Of a DNA stretch of 64,000 nt, positions 26,396 to 35,229 are shown piece by piece. The stretch lies in NCBI RefSeq assembly GCF_051860505.1, contig NZ_JBHYDX010000001.1, forward strand, positions 186,001 to 250,000, written 5' to 3'. Source of the stretch: Pannonibacter sp051860505 (GTDB taxonomy: Bacteria; Pseudomonadota; Alphaproteobacteria; Rhizobiales; Stappiaceae). The first letter of the stretch is position 1. Each line of letters begins with the position of its first letter. The notes beneath the pieces are model-generated. The model saw only the letters and a list, made by a program, of their open reading frames with translations. It had not been told where the DNA came from and ran no database searches. The translations under genes and the position numbers were made by a program.

Positions 26396-28066
26396 TCAGA
26401 ACAACCCCTCGATTTGCCCGTTGGCATTCAGGCTGATGCTGAGGGCGGCGGGCTGCTTGGGCAGGCCGGGCATGGTCATGATGTCGCCGCAGATGGCCAC
26501 GACGAACCCGGCACCGGCCGACAGGCGCACCTCGCGCACCGGCAGCTCGTGGGCTTCGGGCGCGCCCAGCAGGGTCGGATCGGCGGAGAAGGAATACTGG
26601 GTCTTGGCCATGCAGACCGGCAGATGGCCGTAGCCGGCCTCCTGCCAGCGCTCCAGCTGCTCGCGCGCGGCCTTGTCGAACACCACGTTGCCGGCCCTGT
26701 AGATGCGCCTGGCGATGGTCTCGATCTTGTCGGCGAGCGGCAGGGCGTCCTCGTAGAGCGGCGCGAAGCGGGCGCTGCCGCCTTCCACCAGTTCCACCAC
26801 CTTGCGCGCCAGCGCCTCCGTGCCCTTCGAGCCTTCCGCCCAGTGAGTGGAGAGGATCGCCTCGACGCCGAGGCCGGCGCAGAAGGCCTGCACGGCGGTG
26901 ATCTCGGCGGCCGTGTCGCTGGTGAAATGGTTGAGCGCCACCACCACCGGCACGCCGAAGGACTTGAGGTTCTCGATGTGCCGGCCGAGGTTGACACAGC
27001 CGGCCGTTACCGCTGCCACGTTCTCCGCGCCGAGATCAGCCTTGGCGATACCACCGTTCATCTTCAGCGCCCGGACGGTCGCCACCAGCACGGCAACGGA
27101 CGGCGACAAACCGCCCTTGCGGCACTTGATGTCAAAGAACTTCTCCGCGCCGAGATCCGCGCCGAAGCCCGCTTCGGTCACTACATAGTCGGCCAGCCGC
27201 AGCGCCGTGTCGGTGGCGATCAGCGAGTTGCAGCCATGGGCGATGTTGGCGAAGGGCCCGCCATGCACGAGGGCAGGGGTGTGCTCCAGCGTCTGCACCA
27301 GGTTGGGCTGGAACGCTTCCTTGAGCAGCACAGTCATGGCCCCGTCGGCGCCAAGGTCCTTGGCCGTGACCGGCGAGCGGTCGCGCCGCGTGCCGACGAC
27401 GATGCGCCCGAGCCGCTCGGTGAGGTCGTTCAGGTCGCGGGCCAGGCACAGGATCGCCATCACTTCCGAGGCGACGGTGATGTCGAAGCCGGCCTCGCGC
27501 GGCACGCCGTTGGCCGGGCCTCCCAGCCCCACCACCAGATTGCGCAGCGCCCGGTCGTTCATGTCCAGCGCCCGGCGCAGGGCAATCCGTCGGGTGTCGA
27601 TCTGAAGCGCGTTGCCCCAGTAGAGGTGATTGTCGAGCAGGGCGCACAGCAGGTTGTGCGCGGCGGTGATGGCGTGGAAATCACCGGTGAAATGCAGGTT
27701 GATGTCCTCCATCGGCACCACCTGCGCATGGCCGCCACCCGCCGCCCCGCCCTTCATGCCGAAGCAGGGCCCGAGCGAGGGCTCGCGCAGGCAGATCGCC
27801 GCCTTCTTGCCGATGCGGGACAGGCCATCGCCCAGGCCGACGGTCGTCGTCGTCTTGCCTTCGCCAGCCGGTGTCGGGTTGATTGCAGTGACCAGCACCA
27901 GCTTGCCGCGCGGGCGGTCCTGCAGGGTCGCGATGAAGGAAGCCGAGATCTTGGCCTTGGTCTTGCCGTAAGGCTCCAGCGCCTCTTGTGGAATGCCGAG
28001 CCGGGCGGCGACCTCCGGCATGGGTTTCAGGGTCGCAGCTCGGGCAATCTCGATGTCGCTGGCCAT
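26396..28066 (-). CDS. fhs: Formate-tetrahydrofolate ligase
   Basis: 556 residues, the usual length. It interconverts formate, ATP and THF with 10-formyl-THF. The start was set at the ATG giving MASDIEIARAA, which matches the family N-terminus; the frame is open 57 bases further upstream. The ATP loop PTPAGEGKTTT and the GxKGGAAGGG segment are present. In this place it can release one-carbon units from demethylation as formate with ATP gain, or supply 10-formyl-THF. It is on the same strand as the corrinoid operon and may be its first gene. Confidence 0.95.
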   Translation of the reverse strand: MASDIEIARAATLKPMPEVAARLGIPQEALEPYGKTKAKISASFIATLQDRPRGKLVLVTAINPTPAGEGKTTTTVGLGDGLSRIGKKAAICLREPSLGPCFGMKGGAAGGGHAQVVPMEDINLHFTGDFHAITAAHNLLCALLDNHLYWGNALQIDTRRIALRRALDMNDRALRNLVVGLGGPANGVPREAGFDITVASEVMAILCLARDLNDLTERLGRIVVGTRRDRSPVTAKDLGADGAMTVLLKEAFQPNLVQTLEHTPALVHGGPFANIAHGCNSLIATDTALRLADYVVTEAGFGADLGAEKFFDIKCRKGGLSPSVAVLVATVRALKMNGGIAKADLGAENVAAVTAGCVNLGRHIENLKSFGVPVVVALNHFTSDTAAEITAVQAFCAGLGVEAILSTHWAEGSKGTEALARKVVELVEGGSARFAPLYEDALPLADKIETIARRIYRAGNVVFDKAAREQLERWQEAGYGHLPVCMAKTQYSFSADPTLLGAPEAHELPVREVRLSAGAGFVVAICGDIMTMPGLPKQPAALSISLNANGQIEGLF

Positions 28067-28217
28067 GGCAGGTTCCGTTGGAATCAGGGGCTCTTGTCGA
28101 GCCCCATAGGTAGCCTGCCGCAACGGGTGGGGAAACCGGTTTCGCCGGCAATCCTTTGTGCAGTGCCAAAGGGTTGCCGGCCGAGTGAGGGCGGCATCGG
28201 GTGCCGGAGGGGTGGCT

Positions 28218-30200
28218 TCAGTTCTGGGGTGAACTGGTTTCGACCAGCCGCAGATGCGTCCGTCGTCCCGCCGGGGCCGGTAACGCCGTCCCTAACAGGC
28301 GCGCCGAGAGCGCCGTCAGCGGCATCGCGGCCCCGAACAGATAGCCCTGGCCGATGCGGCAGCCGACATGACGCAGCAGATTGCGCTGTTCCTCTGTCTC
28401 GACGCCTTCAACCGTGACCTTGATGCCGAGCTGCGAGGCAAGGCCGACCACCGCCTGGATGATCGACAGGGAGTGAGGATCCGAGCCAATCGAACGCACG
28501 AAGCTGCGATCAACTTTCAGTTCGTCCCAGTCAAACAGGCGCAAATAGGACAGGGCCGAGTAGCCGGTGCCGAAATCATCAAGCGCGATTGCAACGCCCA
28601 GCTGCTTCAGCTTGTGCAACGTGGCGATGCAGCGGTCCGTGTCGGACATGACGATGGATTCGGTCACTTCCAGCTTCAGCCGGGAAGGGGCCAGACCTGT
28701 GCGCCCCAGGATTTCCCGAACGGTGTCGACAAGGTCGTCCCGGACCAGTTGTGCCACCGACAGGTTGACCGAGACCTTGACGCCGTCTGGCATCAGCGTG
28801 GCCTCTGCACAGGCGCGTTCGAGTATGGCGCGACCCAGTTCGACGACCTTGCCGGAGCTTTCGGCGATCGGTACGAACTCGTCCGGGCCGATGCGTCCGA
28901 GGATCGGATGGGTCCAGCGCGCCAGTGCCTCGACGCCTGCGATCCGGCCGGTCTCCATGTCAACCTGCGGCTGGTACTGCGGGGCGATCTCGCCAAGGGC
29001 AATGGCGGTGATGATGTCCGCCTCGATCCGGCGCCGACGGGTGAGGTCCGCGCGCATCGTTACATCGAACACCTGAACCGTGCCCTTGCAGCGCGCCTTG
29101 GCATGGCTGAGGGCAAGATCAGCATTGTCAGGAAGCTGCAGTGGATCGGGCATTGCAGGTGTCGCGACCGCCACGCCGATGGTGGCCTGGATCACCACCG
29201 TGCCATCCGGCAGGCGGTAGGGCTCCGCCAGCGCCCGCCTCAGGTTTTCCGCCTTGTCCACCGCTTCGGATACGCCGTCTTCGACGCGCAGCACCACGAC
29301 AAATTCGTCCCCGCCGAACCGGGCCGCCGATGCATCCCGCCACTGGCCGACCATGCGGGTCAGCCGGTCGCCGACTGCCACCAGCAAGGCATCGCCTGCC
29401 GAATGGCCAAGCGTGTCATTGATGGCCTTGAAGCCATCCAGATCGATGGCAAGAACGGCGACACTGCCCGCTGCCCGGCGCTCGATCTCCAAAACAAAAG
29501 CATCATGAAATGCCAGCCGGTTTGGCAACGAGGTCAGTGAATCGTGCCGGGCAAGGAAGGCATGACTTGCAGCGGACTCAGCGACATTCGCATGCGCCCG
29601 GCTCAACCAGCGGTTCTGGATCAGCAGGAAAACCACAAGCAGCGTCCCAAGAGACAGGAGTGTTCCGGTAATCCAGGTTTCGACCTCAAGCTTCTGGCGC
29701 AAGGCAGATCGGAGGGCGTGGGCCTCGTTCAGGCTAGCGCTATAGGCTTCGCCGCCGATCCGGTCCATGGCCGTGCTGATGGCAACCAGGTCGCGCATGA
29801 GCTGGTCGCGCGCCTCGTCGTCATGGATCTGGTCGACAAGTGGCTCCAAGAGCGTCAGGTCGCGAACCAGCCCTTCAAACCGTGCCTCCCGCAGAGGCGA
29901 GGAGCCGATGAACTTGCCAAACTCACCGGACCCCCAGGTGTTAAGCCGACCGACAACGATCTGGAAATACAGTTTGGCCTCATCCCCTGCAGCAGCATCT
30001 CCGGTCGCGGAAAACCGGGCGACGCGCTCGCGCAGGGACGTGACTTCAAGTCGTCCGTTGAATCCGGTCCAGGCAAGATCATAGCGGTTCGCCTGCTCGA
30101 CCGTCGACTGATGCGAGACGATCAGATGCGAATAAGCCACCGCTGCGGCTGCAAGACCGAGCACGGAAACAATGGCAAGGCGGCGAACAAGAGTAATCAT
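28218..30200 (-). CDS. Membrane GGDEF-EAL cyclic-di-GMP enzyme
   Basis: 660 residues. An N-terminal membrane span (about 8-26), a roughly 150-residue periplasmic helical sensor region and a second span near 180-197 precede a GGDEF domain and an EAL domain. The GGDEF signature is intact (RFGGDEF near residue 295) and so is EAL (VEALARW near 424), so both synthesis and hydrolysis of c-di-GMP are possible. The gene begins 29 bases after a gene for a periplasmic molybdopterin-oxidoreductase-like protein and is likely in one operon with it, suggesting that protein or its ligand is what the periplasmic region senses. The hydrophobic and helical assignments are by eye. Confidence 0.9.
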   Translation of the reverse strand: MITLVRRLAIVSVLGLAAAAVAYSHLIVSHQSTVEQANRYDLAWTGFNGRLEVTSLRERVARFSATGDAAAGDEAKLYFQIVVGRLNTWGSGEFGKFIGSSPLREARFEGLVRDLTLLEPLVDQIHDDEARDQLMRDLVAISTAMDRIGGEAYSASLNEAHALRSALRQKLEVETWITGTLLSLGTLLVVFLLIQNRWLSRAHANVAESAASHAFLARHDSLTSLPNRLAFHDAFVLEIERRAAGSVAVLAIDLDGFKAINDTLGHSAGDALLVAVGDRLTRMVGQWRDASAARFGGDEFVVVLRVEDGVSEAVDKAENLRRALAEPYRLPDGTVVIQATIGVAVATPAMPDPLQLPDNADLALSHAKARCKGTVQVFDVTMRADLTRRRRIEADIITAIALGEIAPQYQPQVDMETGRIAGVEALARWTHPILGRIGPDEFVPIAESSGKVVELGRAILERACAEATLMPDGVKVSVNLSVAQLVRDDLVDTVREILGRTGLAPSRLKLEVTESIVMSDTDRCIATLHKLKQLGVAIALDDFGTGYSALSYLRLFDWDELKVDRSFVRSIGSDPHSLSIIQAVVGLASQLGIKVTVEGVETEEQRNLLRHVGCRIGQGYLFGAAMPLTALSARLLGTALPAPAGRRTHLRLVETSSPQN

Positions 30201-30229
30201 GATGCTCTGCCTTTCCGGAGCGGGAGCCG

Positions 30230-30715
30230 TCAGCGTACTGCGATGCTACTGACCTGCCAGACCGACCGGGAATAGTGAACTTCCGTGCGCAGCTCGGGAT
30301 TGGAGTCAAACGGATAGATCAGGAACAGGGGGCCTTTGTCGGTCACGCTCATGTAGTTGCCATCGCGCTTGAGCGCGAGAACGGCTCCGTTGCGAATGAG
30401 GTCTTCAGTCGGAATGTCGACGAAGTACGCATTCAGCGCCGTCACCTCTGTGGTCCCGCCTTGCGCTTTCACGTGCTGCAACAGGCGAGCCACCGCGACC
30501 CCTTCAAAGGCCACGGCACCGTCATGCCACGGCGTGGTGGTGGTGATCTTGGCGGATCCCAGAGCCTCCAGCTCTGCAAGGGTGAAGGTCTGGCGCTCTC
30601 CCTCGATGTTGCCTTCGACTGTCAGGACGATCGCCTTTCCATCCCCGGCGGCTGCGGGGGTGGCAAGTCCGAGGCACAGGGCGAGGGCGAAAAGCATGCG
30701 CAGGATCACGGACAT
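30230..30715 (-). CDS. Periplasmic molybdopterin-oxidoreductase-domain protein
   Basis: 161 residues with a cleavable signal peptide (hydrophobic core then TPAAAGD). The mature part resembles the sulfite-oxidase-type molybdopterin-binding fold: LTVEGNIEG opening, FTLAELEAL, TPWHDG, FEGVAVARLL and GPLFLIYPFD. The cysteine that ligates molybdenum in active sulfite oxidases is absent, and the domain is short, so a binding or sensing role is more likely than catalysis. GGAG precedes the ATG. It is transcribed just ahead of a GGDEF-EAL protein, a pairing that suggests a periplasmic sensor partner. Confidence 0.82.
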   Translation of the reverse strand: MSVILRMLFALALCLGLATPAAAGDGKAIVLTVEGNIEGERQTFTLAELEALGSAKITTTTPWHDGAVAFEGVAVARLLQHVKAQGGTTEVTALNAYFVDIPTEDLIRNGAVLALKRDGNYMSVTDKGPLFLIYPFDSNPELRTEVHYSRSVWQVSSIAVR

Positions 30716-30784
30716 TCGCAGTCTCCATCGCGAAATATCCGGTAAACCTACGCGCCTCCCGCCAAGGGGGGCTGAAATTTTTGC

Positions 30785-30796
30785 CTAAAATTTTAG
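30785..30796. promoter_or_regulatory. Perfect 12-base AT-rich palindrome upstream of the oxidoreductase-GGDEF-EAL pair
   Basis: CTAAAATTTTAG, an exact dyad about 70-80 bases upstream of the molybdopterin-domain gene in an otherwise GC-rich sequence. It could be an operator or part of the promoter. The regulator is unknown. Confidence 0.4.
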
Positions 30797-30831
30797 ACAA
30801 CTGACGATTTCACGCTACGTCAGTATGGCAA

Positions 30832-31064
30832 AGCCCCGGCATAGCTGCCGGGGCCCAGCCGGATGATAACCCCTCTATTGTCATCCCGGGCGCAGCGCAG
30901 CGGAGACCCGGGACCGGAGAGCCAAGGCCTCTCCGGGGGGCAACTCGACGAAACATAGAGGTCTCGACTCTCCGGTCCCGGCTCGGCGCTGCGCTTGGCC
31001 GGGATGACCGCGGTTGAGGTCGTTGTTTATCATCAAGCTCAGCCCCGGCATAGCTGCCGGGGCT
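30832..31064. repeat. Nested inverted-repeat mosaic
   Basis: Two identical copies of a 23-base self-complementary hairpin (30832-30854 and 31041-31063, arms AGCCCCGGC/GCCGGGGC) enclose a larger imperfect inverted repeat whose 43-base arms are 30880-30922 and 30966-31008. The large arms begin and end with GTCATCCCGG/CCGGGATGAC, the ends typical of dispersed Rhizobiales intergenic palindromes. The right-hand small hairpin lies 31-53 bases after the stop of the AraC-type regulator on the minus strand and can serve as its terminator. The 378-base gap 30716-31093 otherwise contains no gene. Confidence 0.75.
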
Positions 31065-31093
31065 TCATCTCGTCGCAAGAAACGCAGGCTGCG

Positions 31094-32140
31094 TCAGGCC
31101 GGGACCGCTGCCTTGGCTGCCTTCGGCTTGGCCGAGCGTGGCTCACGGGTGCCGCCCTGATACGAGTTGCGCTCCTCGGTTGGCGTTGCGGCAAAGCGTT
31201 CGCGATAGCACTTGGTGAAATGCGAGGTCGAGGCAAAGCCGCAGGCAATCGCCACATCCAGCACCGCCCGGGATGTGCGGCGCAACAGGTCGCGGGCGGT
31301 CTCCAGCCGCAGCTTCAGGTAATACTGACCCGGCGTGCAGTTAAAATGGCGGCGGAACAGACGTTCCAGCTGGCGCGGCGACAGGTTCACCGTCATCGCC
31401 AGCTGCTGGCAGGACAGCGGATCCTCGATGTGCATGTCCATGATGCGGATCGCCTCAAGGATCTTCGCATTGGAAATGCCTGTGCGGGCCTCGATGTCGT
31501 GGCGCTGGGCGCTCTCGCCGGAGCGCATGTTCTGGTAAAGCGCCACTTCCGCCACTTCATGCGCCATATAGGCGCCATGCTGGATGGCGATCAGGCGCAG
31601 CATCATGTCCAGTGAGGCCATGCCGCCGGCGCAGGTGATGCAGTTCCGGTCGATCGAAAAGATGTCTGAGGACACCTCGACGCCTGGAAACTCTTCGCGG
31701 AAGGAGCGCAGGTTCTCCCAATGCAGGGTACAGCGGCGCCCCTCAAGGAGCTGATAGCGCGCCAGCAGATAGGCCCCGGTGCAGATCGCGCCGAAGGTGC
31801 GCCCGCGCGAGTTCAGCTTGCGCAGCTTGACACCGAGTTCCTTGTCGAGGGGCAGCCGCTCCACATCGATGCCGGTGCACAGCAGCGTGATGTCGGCATC
31901 CTCGAGGTCGCGGATGCCGTGCTGCACGGCAATCTGGCAGCCGTTCGATGCTGTCACGGGCAAGCCATCGAGCGAATAGGTGGTCCAGCGATAGAAGTCG
32001 CGCCCGATCAGACGGTTGGCGAGGCGCAACGGCTCGACCACGGATGAAAAGGCGATCATGGAAAATCTGTCGAGGACGACAAGCGCGATGGTCTGGCCAT
32101 CCGCTTCCGCCCGCAACGCCTGCGGTCGTGTGCTGGACAT
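31094..32140 (-). CDS. GlxA-family AraC transcriptional regulator, GbdR-like
   Basis: 348 residues: an N-terminal DJ-1/PfpI-like class I amidotransferase fold (about 15-200, with the nucleophile-elbow region GAICTGAYLLA) and a C-terminal AraC helix-turn-helix pair (LSPRQLERLFRRHF and VAIACGFASTSHFTKCYRERF). The architecture is that of GbdR/CdhR regulators of glycine betaine and carnitine catabolism. The ATG follows AAGGACACC. A basic lysine/alanine tail ends the protein. Its proximity to betaine-type demethylation genes, about 3 kb upstream of fhs on the same strand, makes it the best candidate activator of that set; this is inference. Confidence 0.85.
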   Translation of the reverse strand: MSSTRPQALRAEADGQTIALVVLDRFSMIAFSSVVEPLRLANRLIGRDFYRWTTYSLDGLPVTASNGCQIAVQHGIRDLEDADITLLCTGIDVERLPLDKELGVKLRKLNSRGRTFGAICTGAYLLARYQLLEGRRCTLHWENLRSFREEFPGVEVSSDIFSIDRNCITCAGGMASLDMMLRLIAIQHGAYMAHEVAEVALYQNMRSGESAQRHDIEARTGISNAKILEAIRIMDMHIEDPLSCQQLAMTVNLSPRQLERLFRRHFNCTPGQYYLKLRLETARDLLRRTSRAVLDVAIACGFASTSHFTKCYRERFAATPTEERNSYQGGTREPRSAKPKAAKAAVPA

Positions 32141-32480
32141 GGTGTCCTTAGGTCCTTGCTCTGGAATATTCTTGTTGTTTGTTTTGAGATATGAGGCGTG
32201 AGAGGCCGGTTTCTGTCAATGGGGATCGCGCGGCGTGGCAGCAGGATCCACACGGCCGGTTAATCCTGGCCCTTGCCACAGCTCGAACCGCTGTCCTCAG
32301 GCAAATTTTTTTAAGCAACCGCCGCTTTGCAGGTCGCAAGTTGCTTCATATCAAGGCGGCATAAGTGGTAGGTGATACACAACAATCGCCAGCCGCCAGG
32401 CCCCGCCGCCCGTGGGAGCGCCCGGCAGCCATGCCTCACGACCCGCCGGCAGTGCCTCCGGCACAAGAGACTGGACCGAC
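32141..32480. promoter_or_regulatory. Divergent intergenic region with a 7-bp inverted repeat
   Basis: A 340-base gap between the AraC-type regulator (minus strand) and ferredoxin-NADP reductase (plus strand), without a gene. It holds AT-rich stretches unlike the coding DNA: one next to the regulator start with an 8-base palindrome GAATATTC at 32164-32171, and one near 32300-32350 where AAGCAAC (32313-32319) and GTTGCTT (32340-32346) form an inverted repeat after a T-run. Promoters for both genes are expected here. Confidence 0.45.
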
Positions 32481-33293
32481 ATGAACGCTCTTGCGACCCC
32501 CGCCGACCTTGAAGCCGCCGTTGCCGGCAGTGCCTTCGTGCAGGAAGTGACCGAAGTCACCCACTACACGGACCGGCTGTTCAAGTTCCGCACCAAGCGC
32601 CCGGCGAGTTTCCGTTTCCGCTCCGGTGAGTTCGTGATGATCGGTCTCCTGATCGACGGCAAGCCGCTGTACCGCGCCTATTCCATCGCCAGCCCGTCCT
32701 GGGACGAGGAGCTTGAGTTCTTCTCGATCAAGGTGCCGGACGGCCCGCTGACCTCGCATCTGCAGAAGATCCAGCCGGGCAATGCCATCCTGATGAAGAA
32801 GAAGCCGACCGGCACGTTGGTCAATGATGCGCTGACCCCGGGCAAGCGCGTCTACATGTTCTCCACCGGCACCGGCATTGCCCCCTTCGCCAGCCTCATC
32901 CGCGACCCGGAGACCTACGAGAAGTTCGACCAGGTCATTCTGACACACACCTGCCGTGAAGTTGCAGAGCTGCGCTATGGCGAAGAACTAGTCGAGGCCA
33001 CGAAGAATGATCCGCTGATCGGGGAACTGGCCCAGGAAAAGCTGGTGCACTACACGTCCGTGACCCGTGAGGATTTCCCGCGTCAGGGCCGTATCACCGA
33101 CCTGATGGCCAGCGGCAAGCTGTTCACCGATCTCGGCGTCCCGCCGATCGATCCGGCCATCGACCGCGGCATGATCTGCGGCTCGATGGAAATGCTGAAG
33201 GATACCAAGGCCCTGCTGGAGCAGTTCGGCCTGACGGAAGGGGCCAACAACAAGCCGGCCGAATTCGTCGTCGAGCGCGCCTTCGTCGGCTGA
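32481..33293 (+). CDS. fpr: Ferredoxin-NADP reductase
   Basis: 270 residues of the bacterial FPR flavoprotein family. FAD-binding RAYSIASP and NADP-binding STGTGIAPF motifs are present, and the C-terminus ends in VERAFVG as in the bacterial subclass of the family. It exchanges electrons between NADPH and ferredoxin or flavodoxin, usually for oxidative defence and iron-sulfur supply; here it could also feed the 2Fe-2S corrinoid reactivase, which is speculation. The ATG giving MNALATPAD was chosen to fit family length; its ribosome site is weak, and the frame is open 69 bases upstream. Confidence 0.92.
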   Translation: MNALATPADLEAAVAGSAFVQEVTEVTHYTDRLFKFRTKRPASFRFRSGEFVMIGLLIDGKPLYRAYSIASPSWDEELEFFSIKVPDGPLTSHLQKIQPGNAILMKKKPTGTLVNDALTPGKRVYMFSTGTGIAPFASLIRDPETYEKFDQVILTHTCREVAELRYGEELVEATKNDPLIGELAQEKLVHYTSVTREDFPRQGRITDLMASGKLFTDLGVPPIDPAIDRGMICGSMEMLKDTKALLEQFGLTEGANNKPAEFVVERAFVG

Positions 33294-33333
33294 CGACCAC
33301 GCCATCGACTGCCGTAACACGCGGGCAAAGGAC

Positions 33334-33357
33334 GTCCGACCCCGATCAGGGCCGGAC
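33334..33357. terminator. Hairpin between convergent fpr and methyltransferase genes
   Basis: GTCCGACCC (33334-33342) pairs with GGGCCGGAC (33349-33357) with one mismatch over a six-base loop. It lies 41 bases beyond the fpr stop and covers the stop codon of the opposing gene. No clear T-run follows, so function as a terminator is uncertain. Confidence 0.4.
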
Positions 33358-34026
33358 GATGAAGGCGGGTACCCTGTAATTCGGCAGCTTCTGCAAGCGC
33401 AAGGGCCGGTCCCGCAGAAAGTCGTCGATGACCTCAGTGGCTCCCGCGACGGCTGTATAGTCGTCGATGACGATCAGCCCGCCGCGCACGACCCGGTCGA
33501 ACAGCAGCTCCAGCACGAAGCGGGTCGGTTCGGCCACATCCATGTCGAGATGCAGCAGCGACAGACGCAGCTCCGGCCGACTTTCCAGATAGCGGGGCAG
33601 GGTGTCGAACACGTTGCCTGCAACAAGCTCGACGTTTGCAAAGCCCTTGGCAGCAAGTATCCGCCCCAGTTCGTCACGCGACAGGCCGTCTCCGGCGCCT
33701 TCTTCGAACCGCGCTACAAAAGTGCGGTCAGCCGCATTGGCAAGGCCTTCTGACGGAAACTTGCCGAAAGCGTCGAAGCCGACGATGCGCCGGGACTGCT
33801 CGGTTTCCAGTAGCGCGCGAAACTGGGCAAAGCGGATCAGCGACAGGCCCTTGAACACCCCGAACTCGAACACGTCGCCCGGAAGATCGACAATGCGGCG
33901 GTACAGTTCGTAATGTGCCAGCAGCTTGTTGAGACGGGTTTGGTCGGAGAACCAGTAATAGCCGTTCTCATAGTCCCACACCTTGTCCCGCGAGAGCCCG
34001 CAGATCGTGTCAACTGGTTCGGTCAT
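33346..34026 (-). CDS. TylF-family SAM-dependent methyltransferase
   Basis: About 226 residues from the ATG at 34026 (a GTG at 34068 would add 14). The fold is the TylF/MycF macrocin O-methyltransferase type: FEFGVFKGLS is the SAM loop, LLHLDMDV and VIDDY carry the acidic metal-binding residues. Such enzymes O-methylate sugars. It is the last gene of the nonulosonic acid operon, 65 bases after neuC, so the likely substrate is a surface or flagellar glycan containing the nonulosonate; this is inference. Confidence 0.82.
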   Translation of the reverse strand: MTEPVDTICGLSRDKVWDYENGYYWFSDQTRLNKLLAHYELYRRIVDLPGDVFEFGVFKGLSLIRFAQFRALLETEQSRRIVGFDAFGKFPSEGLANAADRTFVARFEEGAGDGLSRDELGRILAAKGFANVELVAGNVFDTLPRYLESRPELRLSLLHLDMDVAEPTRFVLELLFDRVVRGGLIVIDDYTAVAGATEVIDDFLRDRPLRLQKLPNYRVPAFIVRP

Positions 34027-34091
34027 GGTTTTCAGGCCCTCGTTCAACCCGGACGCCGCCTGGCGCACCGCCTGTCAGGATGGTTCTGCGC

Positions 34092-35213
34092 TCAGCTGTC
34101 ACCGTAGAACTGCTTTTGCAGCGGCACGGTCCAAAATGCGTCCTGCGCCAGGATTTCCACAAACCGCGCCGCCGAATGCCCCTGCCCGAAACTGCGGTCT
34201 GAGGCAAAGCGCTGGCCCCAGCGCGTGGACAGAAACTCCTCGATGCGCGGCCGGTCGAAGGCGGAGGCTTCGGTAATGGTCGGGGCGGCCGAGCGATTGA
34301 GCTGGCGCGTGCCGATATTCAGGCTCGGGATGCCGAGGAAGGGGGCTTCGCGGACACCGGCGCTTGAATTGCCGACAATTGCCGCAGCGTTCTTCATCAG
34401 CTCCGAGAAATAGGCAAAGCGCATGTTGGGCAGGTGCCGGAAGCGCGTGGGGTCTAGCCGCTCGATCTCGGCAAAGATGTCTTCCGAACCCGGATCATTG
34501 TTCGGTGAAATCACGACAAAGCACCGTCCGCTGTCCGACAGCGCGGCAAACAGGTTGGCCGCCTGCGCGCCGATGCTGTCCCGTTCCGATGTCACCGGAT
34601 GGAACACGGCAATGCCATAGTCAGGGAAGGGGATATCATAGCGCTGCCGGACCTCATCCAGGCTGACCCCGGAGGGGCCGCGATGAAAGTCCAGCTCCGG
34701 CGAGCCGATGTTGAATACCGCGCGCGGGTCCTCGCCAAGCGACAACACCCGGGCGCGGGCAGCATCGGAACTGACGAAGTGATAGGTACACAGCTTCGTG
34801 TTGCAGTGCCGGTAGACCTCGTCGATGGTGCCCGACACCTCGCCGCCCTCGATATGCGCGCAGCGGATGTAATTGGTGGCCGAGACGAGCGCCCCTGCCA
34901 GCGCCTCGATCCGGTCGCCATGCACGATGGCAAGGTCTGGCCGGTGTTCGTGCACCCAATCGGACAGGCCGAGGATGGTCTTGGACAGGATGATGTCCTG
35001 CGGATCGCCGATGCGCTGGTTGATGAACTCCGCCGTCAGCACCCCGTCGAGCCGCTGCACCTCGAACCGTGTCGCGCCGTAGCGGCGCAGCATGTGCATG
35101 CCGGTCACGAAGAACGTGACATCATGCCCGGCATCGCGCGCGGCAATGGCCAGTGGCTCCAATTTGCCGAAGTCAGCGCGGGTTCCGGTCAGGAACATCA
35201 GCTTCCGTCCCAT
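34092..35213 (-). CDS. neuC: UDP-sugar 2-epimerase (hydrolysing), NeuC/LegG-like
   Basis: 373 residues of the WecB/NeuC epimerase fold. Family motifs seen are TGTRADFGK at the N-terminus, VHGDRIEAL, AHIEGGEVSGTIDE with the catalytic acidic residues, and GNSSAGVREAP near the C-terminus. It hydrolyses an NDP-N-acetylhexosamine to ManNAc or its 2,4-diacetamido analogue, the precursor for sialic or legionaminic acid. Ribosome site GGGAGATCC precedes the ATG. It follows neuB by 16 bases. Which of the two nonulosonates is made cannot be told from this gene. Confidence 0.88.
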   Translation of the reverse strand: MGRKLMFLTGTRADFGKLEPLAIAARDAGHDVTFFVTGMHMLRRYGATRFEVQRLDGVLTAEFINQRIGDPQDIILSKTILGLSDWVHEHRPDLAIVHGDRIEALAGALVSATNYIRCAHIEGGEVSGTIDEVYRHCNTKLCTYHFVSSDAARARVLSLGEDPRAVFNIGSPELDFHRGPSGVSLDEVRQRYDIPFPDYGIAVFHPVTSERDSIGAQAANLFAALSDSGRCFVVISPNNDPGSEDIFAEIERLDPTRFRHLPNMRFAYFSELMKNAAAIVGNSSAGVREAPFLGIPSLNIGTRQLNRSAAPTITEASAFDRPRIEEFLSTRWGQRFASDRSFGQGHSAARFVEILAQDAFWTVPLQKQFYGDS

Positions 35214-35229
35214 GCGGATCTCCCTTGCA

